A DNA stretch of 64,000 nucleotides from NCBI RefSeq assembly GCF_905147365.1, contig NC_056425.1, positions 5,897,501 to 5,961,500 on the forward strand, written 5' to 3'. Under the pieces are notes generated by a model that made no database searches, was not told the DNA's origin, and worked only from the letters and a program-made list of their open reading frames with translations. The position numbers and the translations under genes are program-made. This document shows positions 23,701 through 32,700 of the stretch, one piece after another (the first letter of the stretch is position 1; each line of letters starts with the position of its first letter). The DNA is from Aricia agestis (taxonomy: Eukaryota > Arthropoda > Insecta > Lepidoptera > Lycaenidae).

Positions 23701-26700
23701 GACTGGCCGTGTAAGCATTGTCTAATAGTATCTTAGATTCAATAAAAAAAACTATAATCCATTTTCAATTTGTCACCTTGTTGTCAACAGACTTCAACCA
23801 TAAATAAAAGAGTATAATTCGTATGTTTAGGCTTGTCACTCAAAAACCTGTCATTTTTCCTAGTGTGTGTGTTGTAGTGTGTGACGTAATGTTTTATTTG
23901 TTAAAAAAATGTATGATAAAAGCATAATTTCAAAATAATATTAGCTCGATGCACTCCTTCACCATATAAACTTTAAGTGTGCAAAATTTCATTCACCAAC
24001 GTTTCCCCGTTTTTCGTAAAAAGAATAGAAAAGGGATACAAAGTTTTTGGCTCACGTTCACGTCAGAATTATAAGATTAAGAACATGAGCGCGCTTTCGT
24101 GTACGGCACATACACTAGCACTATCAAAATATCAATCCTACGGTTACGGCCTACGAAGGCGAAACCAGTTTCACGAAACCGATCACCGTAACCAAAACCA
24201 GTGTGGGAGGCATTATTATGAACTTACCTGTATAATACAGGGTGCAATTAAACCTTCCTGCCAAATTTTGATATATTGATCCTTTATTAATTTTTAAGTT
24301 AAAAATAAAAATACACGTATTTTTTCTTTTATAATGAGAAATAGCTTTCGAAAGTTATCCTAAAAAACACTACAATTAATGGACACGATGCGTCTCCCGC
24401 GTTACCCCCTCTCATTCTCCCGCGCCGCGAGTGACCGTTCTGCAACGATTTTAAATAGGATAAAATATGTCATTGAAAAAAACATAACACCCAATTTTTT
24501 ATTGTTAAATGGAATCTCTTAGTGATACCTTAGCCCTGGAAAAAAATTGGCAGGAAGGTTTAATTGCACCCTGTATAGTATAGTAATGTTATTAGGGCAT
24601 TGTAATGCATAACAGGCTGACTGTACATAAATGAATTAAGTACACATAGACTGGGTTGCACCAGCTAACTTTAACTTTAACTACAGTGCAAAATGTCAAA
24701 TCTTTGGTTAAAGTTAAAATATATGGCGTCCTTACCTCCGCTCATACGTGAATTTCTCCGGTTAAAGTTAAAGCCAAAGGACGCCATATTTAACTATAAA
24801 AATAACTTTAGTTAAACTTTAACTTTAACCACGCCTCTGGTGCAACCCAACCTTAATGTAGTTTGTAAAAATTAATAAACTTAGTTTGAACATGGCAACG
24901 TAGTAAAGGGTAATAATAACTGTACTAATGGAAATTACTGTTATTTTAACTAATAGCGTTTGGATTTGGAAATTAAAACGAGAAAACATACGAGAACAAT
25001 ACTATATTCAGAATGGCAGATACAAAAGAGAGAGGACAAGGGCAATGACAAAATGACGTTGACATTGACAGATCAAATAGGACAATTAAGACATTTATCT
25101 ATGGCACCATGTTGCAATTAAAAAATAATTTAACATGTACTAATATTAGATTTCACTTAGTTTTTTCATACTTGTGTATTTTAAGTTTTAGATAAATCTC
25201 AATTAAGTATTTAGCACACTTGATTATTATATATTTTGATATTTGGCTAATAGAATAAGCTATAGAGAAATGTGAAATTTTATACATACCTACTTCTTAA
25301 ATACACATAGAGTTTATATAAAAAAATGTACTAAGTATATTATAAAATGTACTAAATATATTTTTTTACATTTTTCTACTTTCATATTGAGTTTTATACA
25401 AGCAAAACTGCTTTTATGGTTTTTATTTAGAATCAACTTCTGTACCTATGTCATACCTAAAAAGCTACCTTCAGTACAACCTTTTGGAGCCAAAAATATT
25501 ATTTAAGTTTGCCAACAAAACATTACGTGATACAAATCCTAAAGCTATAATCATTAAATTATTATAATTTGTATTTCGTCGAGGCAATACCAGCCTACAT
25601 AGCATACGCCAACGAGATATCTCACTCTACATGTTTTCTCGATGTTTGATGGTTTGTCTCTTCATCTCTATTCACCCTAGCATGACAAACATTTTTTCTC
25701 GCGTAGATCTATCATCGAAATAACACATTTTTATAGAGTTTCGTCGAGATAATGTCGAGATTTTGATCTCGAGAGTGAGATATCTCGTTGGCGTATGCTA
25801 GGTAGGCTAGTCAATGAAAGATTGGCGAAAGTAACACCCCAAAGGCAATATTAATTAAGGCGGGACGAACCTCGTACTTTAATTATTTGCGTCATGCCAT
25901 CGATCACTTCGATTGGCTACCTTGGACAGAGCTAAAAGATTGTAGATATGGCACTTAAGCTAAGGAATTAGTAAAATTGCATTCGATAACTTAAACAGCG
26001 AATTTGGCAACCAAATTGTATGGAAATTGACTAAACGCATCGTTATGTGACATGACTTTTGAGATTTGCGACTGGCCCGCAGTACTTTTCCTTATAATAA
26101 TTTAATTCTATTTCTAGAATCTCAAAAAACAAAAAATATGAGCGCTAGGTAAAGCGTGTAATATTTTTGTTGTAACTTTTTATTTTTCAATAATCAATAT
26201 TTTATTGTTTAGAAGAATTTTCAAATAACGGCCACTTTTGGAGCCAAAAATTGTCGTAAATGAATGTTATTGAACAAAAAAAAAGTTATAACAATCACCA
26301 ACTATCAAGACTATCAAGTGCATGACTGTTCTGATTATTTAAAGTCTGGTTTTCTAAAAAAAGAAATTGTGGGTGGCGCTAGTTCGAGCCTTCGAGGTAG
26401 TGCGGGCACACCGGGCCCTTAAAACATCACTGTCGACCAGATTTCAAGCGAAATCCAACCGACTGGTATATCTGACACGTTTTATTCTATGGAGTTATTA
26501 TACACGTTTTATTCTGCGAATCCAATATATCATTTTAATAGACACACAACGTGAGAGTACGGGGTTGTTGCGGATTTCGTTTGAATGTCGTTGCAGTAAC
26601 TATCACAGTGAATATTCACTTGTCGAATATTCTACATCTAACGCAGAATCTGGAATATTCTTTTTTAATTTTTTTTACGACCTAAAGTTTACGACACATA

Positions 26701-29700
26701 GTAGCAATGTTGGGAAACATATTTTATCTATACATCTATACAATTATACATACATACATACATATAAATAAAATTAGAGTGTCTGTTTGTAATATTGAAA
26801 GAACCGTTTTTTACTAAATGCATAATATTATGAATGTATATAGGGTACAGACACCAAAACAACATTTTTTACAATTTTTGACTGTATGTCTGTCTGTCTG
26901 TCTGTTTGTTCCGGCTAATCTCTGAAACGTCTGGAGCGATTTTGACGGGACTTTTTAGGCACATTAGAATAACTTAGGCTACTTTTTAACCGACTTCCGA
27001 AAAGGAGGAGGATATATTTAACTTTTTTTATAAAGGAACCTTAAAAAGGGGATTTTTTTTTCTCTTTTTTATTATCTTTGTTATCACATTTTACTGACGC
27101 GGACGAAGTCGCGGGCAACAGCTAGTATTATTATAAATGCTAAATAAGTCCATCAGCCTGTTTTTCAGTCTGTCTTTCAGTATGTAGGCTTACATCGCTT
27201 TTTTTCCCGTGGTGCTCCCACTCTTGTTCGGACATTATAATGTCATTACAATTTGACTGTCTCCCGCTGTGCTTGGGGAGGGAAATTAGATATTATCTCC
27301 TACTCCTCCTATCATTATTCTGATTAATTTCATTGCGGGTCCCAAGACAGATTTAGCTTGTCCCTCGGGCATCCCTGAGATCATATCAAAGGGTTTTCGT
27401 GGTTGGTTACCACTGTTGATCCTGGCGACACAGGATTTGTAGTGGTGGGAATGTGTGGTGGGCCTTTTGCCCGTTTTTATTTTTACATCGCTTTACCATT
27501 TTTATGAAATTTTGTGTGTCAGTAAATCCTGAAATAGGAAATCGGATAGTTTTTATCAAAGAGAATGTCATATACTACGTAACAGTTTTTATACCGGAAA
27601 TACGAGGTAGTAACCGCTATAAACGAATTTTAGCGACCTTATCTTCAACATATTATTATAAGAATATAATATCATATACGAGTACTTACAAAACATGCAA
27701 AAATGATTTTTTTTCCAAGAAACGAGCCGATAGATATCCCACTAGTATTTTATTGTGTTCAATTTGGACTTACAGTCTCATTACGTCCTCACTTCGACTT
27801 AATCAATGCCAGCCTGTGGTCATTAGTGAAGGATTACTGGGATTTGTACCCGATTGCTTCAGGCTTCACCGCGGTAGTAATGAATTACATTCTTAATTAC
27901 TGGACAACGAAGAATTATCCGATTTGATTAGTACTTACTAGATCGACCTTCTCTAATAAAAAAAAAAAAACTTGAGAGGTGTCAAGGGACACCCGAATGG
28001 AACGAAGTTATTTCTTATGTTCAAAAAACCTGTATACATGATATACTTGCACTCAAAAATTTTATTAAAAAAACGCCATTTATTGACGCCCAGGAATACT
28101 AACAACGCGTCGCTGTTTATTCTCAAAAAACGCCATCTAGTTGACGCACAGGAACACTATCAACGCCCTCTGCCCTACCATGCAGGTACTAATAAAAAGT
28201 GTCGAGGTCAAATATCGTTCTGTCTAGCCGCCTATATTACGCCTAACGCGCGATAAGGTACTTCGTTCTAAAAATACGTGTGGTAATTGCTTAGCAATAG
28301 CTAGTCTACACGCATACGTCTAGCCGCACGCACACAAACACCGTGCCGAAGTCTGCCGACCTGGAACGATGAACGGCTTTCAATCCCGCTCTGCTGTGCC
28401 AGTCGGAGTAGGGGGTGTAAGGTTTATTTTCGTTACGTTATTTCTTGATTCGGTCACCGCGCTCAAAACCCGCGATAAAAGCTATACTCGTATGCAATAG
28501 CCTAAGGCTGTGTTTCCACCAGAGATGTGTTGCGAGGGATGTGTTTTTGGGAACGAATAGAATCGCTTTATTGACATGACCTTGCCCTGACATCGCTCAG
28601 CGCGGCGATTCTATTGGATCTGTGGTGGAAACGCAGCCTAAAAAAAGATACATACAGCCGAACGTATTACCTCCTCCTTTTTGGAAGTCGGTCAAAAATG
28701 GATTGCACTCCCGAAGACTGGTGAAAATAAAATATTAAAGTTCCGTTTTTTGCCATTTGGCTACGGAACCCTAATAAAAAGATGAAATAGTAGGCCAGGG
28801 ATAGATTCTCTTCTAGCAGTCGCAAGAGAGCGTTACCGCGCGCCGATTCCTTTCAGCAAAAATTTTCGATCATGGGCTCGATTTTATACCTCAAATGTCG
28901 CTGATCGCAGTTTTCACAAACGCGCGTGTAGGCCAGCGGGCAGCTTGTTCAAAGAATGAATGGCACATTAAATTCCAATTTCTTTTATATTTTACTAACA
29001 CTAGAATAAGGACATATTGTTGTAACTAACACTATGGATGAAAATCTGAAATAAATGAATTTATTCGTGGGAGAGCCATGCTTCGGCACGAATGGGCCGG
29101 CTCGACCGGATAAATACCACGTTCTCACAGAAAACCGACGTGAAACAGCGCTTGCGCTGTGTTTCGCCGAGTGAGTGAGTTTACCGGAGGCCCAATCCCC
29201 TAACCCCTACCCTATTCCCTTCCCTACCCTCAACTATTCCCTTCCCTACCCTCCCCTATTACCCTATTCCCTCTTAAAAGGCCGGCAACGCACTTGCAGC
29301 TCTTCTGATGCTGCGAGTGTCCATGGGCGACGGAAGTTGCTTTCCATCAGGTGACCCGTTTGCTCGTTTGTCCCCTTATTTCATAAAAAAAAAAAAGAAT
29401 TGAATTGAATTAAAACTTAACGCCTCGCAACCTCAATGTATCTATCGTCTCTGTTGGTCAATAGCTTGCCAACACTGTGCCGTTTTCTGTTCGTCAAGAG
29501 CATGCGTTATAGCGCAGTCAACAGCGAACGCGAGGCATGCTCGCGACGCATGCCCTCTGACCGTATCCAAAAAACAAAAATGACAATGTTGGCGTTGCGT
29601 TCGTTGACGCATTCAATTATTGAATGCGCCAAAATGAAAGTTGAATGAAAGAAGATGACGAAAATTGAAGACGAAAACGCATAGTTTTGAGACTCAAAGA

Positions 29701-32700
29701 ATCGTACGAGAATGCCGCGTCCTACTCTAACAAACGTGAAATGATGTTGTTAGAGCAGGACACGGTATCTCATTCGATTGTTTGAGTCTCAAAACGGTTT
29801 CATAGTAGCTCTACTGGATCGGATTAGAGTCCGACCAACGTCCATCCGCCATCTGCCTATGAAATCTTTTATTTAGCTCATAATTTTCAAGGTGTTCACT
29901 GCTACGTCTTCGAATTTCAGGTGTTCAGCATCCACCAAGACTACACTTTCGACCGTCCTCCCCTCAAGGTATACTACGTGGACTCCAACTACGACGGCAG
30001 CCTCTACCAGATCAACTTCTGGGTTCACGCGGTCGTCATCAAACTGCTACCTTGCGTCATACTCACTGTGATCAGCGCTTGGCTCATCCGAGTCCTATAC
30101 CGGACGAAGAGTCGGAAAAAAGCGTTGAAGGGCTACAACGCTTGTCCGTCCAATGGGAATATATTTACGAGGAAGCCAACGAAGCGCTCGAAGGCTGAGC
30201 GGCGAACGGATAGGACGACGAGGATGCTCGTCGCTGTGTTATTGCTGTTTCTGCTCACGGAGTTCCCTCAGGGGATTCTTGGTGAGTCTTTTGTTTGGTA
30301 ATAATCTTCGATCACTAATATACAAGATACACAGTCCGCGGCAAAAAACGACCTCACTAAAAGAGCACCAAATGCAACATTCTGGTGGACTTTCGATTTA
30401 GTAGTGCTCGAACGCTCCGCTGGGAAACATGTCCCAGCCGGCCTCGAGTGGAGTCGATCCACTCATACTTCACTTCACCCTGTTCCAGCGGCGACATGCG
30501 GCCGTAAAATTATTGCTTTTTTGGAATTGTAATAATTTAAACTTTAAGACATATGGACGATGGTTGAATTTAGTTTGAAGCGTGCGTCGTTCGTAAAAAT
30601 TTATTGCTTTGTAAACACACATTGTACATTGTTTTATAAAAATATCTTTAATAACTATAATTAAGGTTGATTTTAGATAAATGTATACTTTTTTAAACAC
30701 TTTTACTCGGCGACAGATTTTCGAGAGGTTTTGTATGGGACTGTGTATCTTGTATATTAGTGATCGAAGGTAATGATGTTGTTTTCTTAGTCGAGCTATG
30801 GAAGGTTAAAAGCTTAGTTTGTTTTAATATAGGGTTCTTAGCTAACAAAAGCTGCTCAATTATTTTTAAAGAAGTTAAAAAAGGAGAGTGCTTTAAAAAC
30901 AACTTTACATAACATTTTATATTTATAAAGATTATTTCAAAGTTTTCACTCAAAACAATAATATAAACTTTTTGCATGCTTATTCTAAGTTCAAAATAAA
31001 TAAACAGTCACCACAATAAATAAATAATTTTTTTTTTTTTTTTTTAATAAATATTCTTTTATTTCTGAACCATTACATAACATAACATTTTTACAATATT
31101 TTTCAAAAGTAACTTTAGTTTACACACAATATCTAGGTAAATTGTTTTATTATACAGTTTTGTTTTAGTTATGTAGTAAGCCATACAAATTACAATGGAC
31201 CCCAAACTAGGCAGAGCCTGTATCTTGGTGGTCCTTAGTCTTTCCAGTACATAATTTACTGATTAATGCAGCGCTTACGATTTGATCATAATTATTATCC
31301 ACAGCTAGAATAAAACAAAGTTGGTTTCTTATTCGTTGAATTTAAAGTTAAATAAATATTACAGAAATAGAAACGTGATAATGTGCTTCGATGGAGTGAT
31401 ATTTGAAGAGATAAAAGTTATTTTAAAATAGAATGAAATGCCGTATTGATAAAGTTGTGATTCTCTTCAAAAGGTCTCGAGACAACAAACGAAACTTTTA
31501 TTTAATACGAGATTTACACTCGCGTCTCGGGGCTCGGCTCGCGGCGCGTCTCGCAGCTCGCGTCGAAGCGCGAGTGTAAACACAAAGCTCGCGTCCCCCT
31601 CGAGCTCCTTTGGAAATCGCTTCCGATGCGAGCCCTGCGAGCCGCGAGCCGCGCCACGAGACGAGCCGCGAGCTCGAGTTTACACTCAGGGCTCGCGGCG
31701 CGTCTTGCGGCTCGCCTCGTGGCTCGCGCGCGAGTGTAAATCGAGTATGACAGCTATTCAAATATTTGACATCTAAACTTAGAACAGCGTGGCGAGGCCG
31801 GCTGGTCACATTGATAGCAATTCCTCTCAATCTATTCAGTAAATGAATTGTCAAAACTGTTAAATTGACGAATGCCAAATTAGTACGTTTTACTAGACAT
31901 GAATTGCAAGCAGAGTGACCATTTTGCCATTGAAAAAAAATTAATCATATTATGATTCATAATATGACTCTCCAAAGCGACCATTTAAGCCCCGCTGGTT
32001 ATTATAATAAAGGGATTAGAATAATTATGATAGGATTAGTTTATAGTAGAATCGACGTACACCTTACAACGAAATGCAACTTGAGGAGCGGTACATTAAA
32101 AATAAAGATGTTTTATTATGTGTAGCCGACGTCATACAGATTGTCATAATATAATAACATGACAATTGACATCCCAAGTCATATTATACGTCAATGCACT
32201 GGCAGTATATTTGGGAATAAATCATCAGTATGACGTCAATCCTGTATGTCATGAGTAATGCCTAAAGCATACTGGGTTGAATTTAGGAACCTACCCCAGA
32301 TATCGTTGATGCGATTACCGTAAATGCCAAATTAAACCAGTATGATGGTATACTAATCACGCAAATGTCGTCATGAGAGCAGTTATACTGGGTTAAATTT
32401 CGGAACCTACCCGTTATTTGTCACGTTACGGGAGATTGCAGACGACATACTTTTTGTGCGACCGAGTCTGCGGCGCCCATACAGTCGGCACGGCCGCGCG
32501 CCCGCGCCATGCCGACTGTATGGGCGCCGCAGACTCGATCGCACAAATAATCTGTCGTCTGCGATCTCCCTTAAGGGGGCGACTAACCTTAAAATGTCGA
32601 TTTTATAATTTATTTTTATACTTTATACTTGAAAATATGCCCCGAATTGTTTCATTTTCTAAAATTAGATGCTACATTATATTATTTCCGAAAATTCGAT

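Noticed and set aside
26367..26771. 134-codon open stretch
   Set aside because: No domain; lies within intron 4 and ends in simple repeats.
27453..27896. 147-codon open stretch
   Set aside because: Starts inside a retroposed fragment and crosses its target duplication into Helitron-like DNA; not a gene.
31498..31878. 126-codon minus-strand frame rich in Arg/Ala/Ser
   Set aside because: Covers the GC-rich inverted-repeat element at 31512-31741, which explains its openness.
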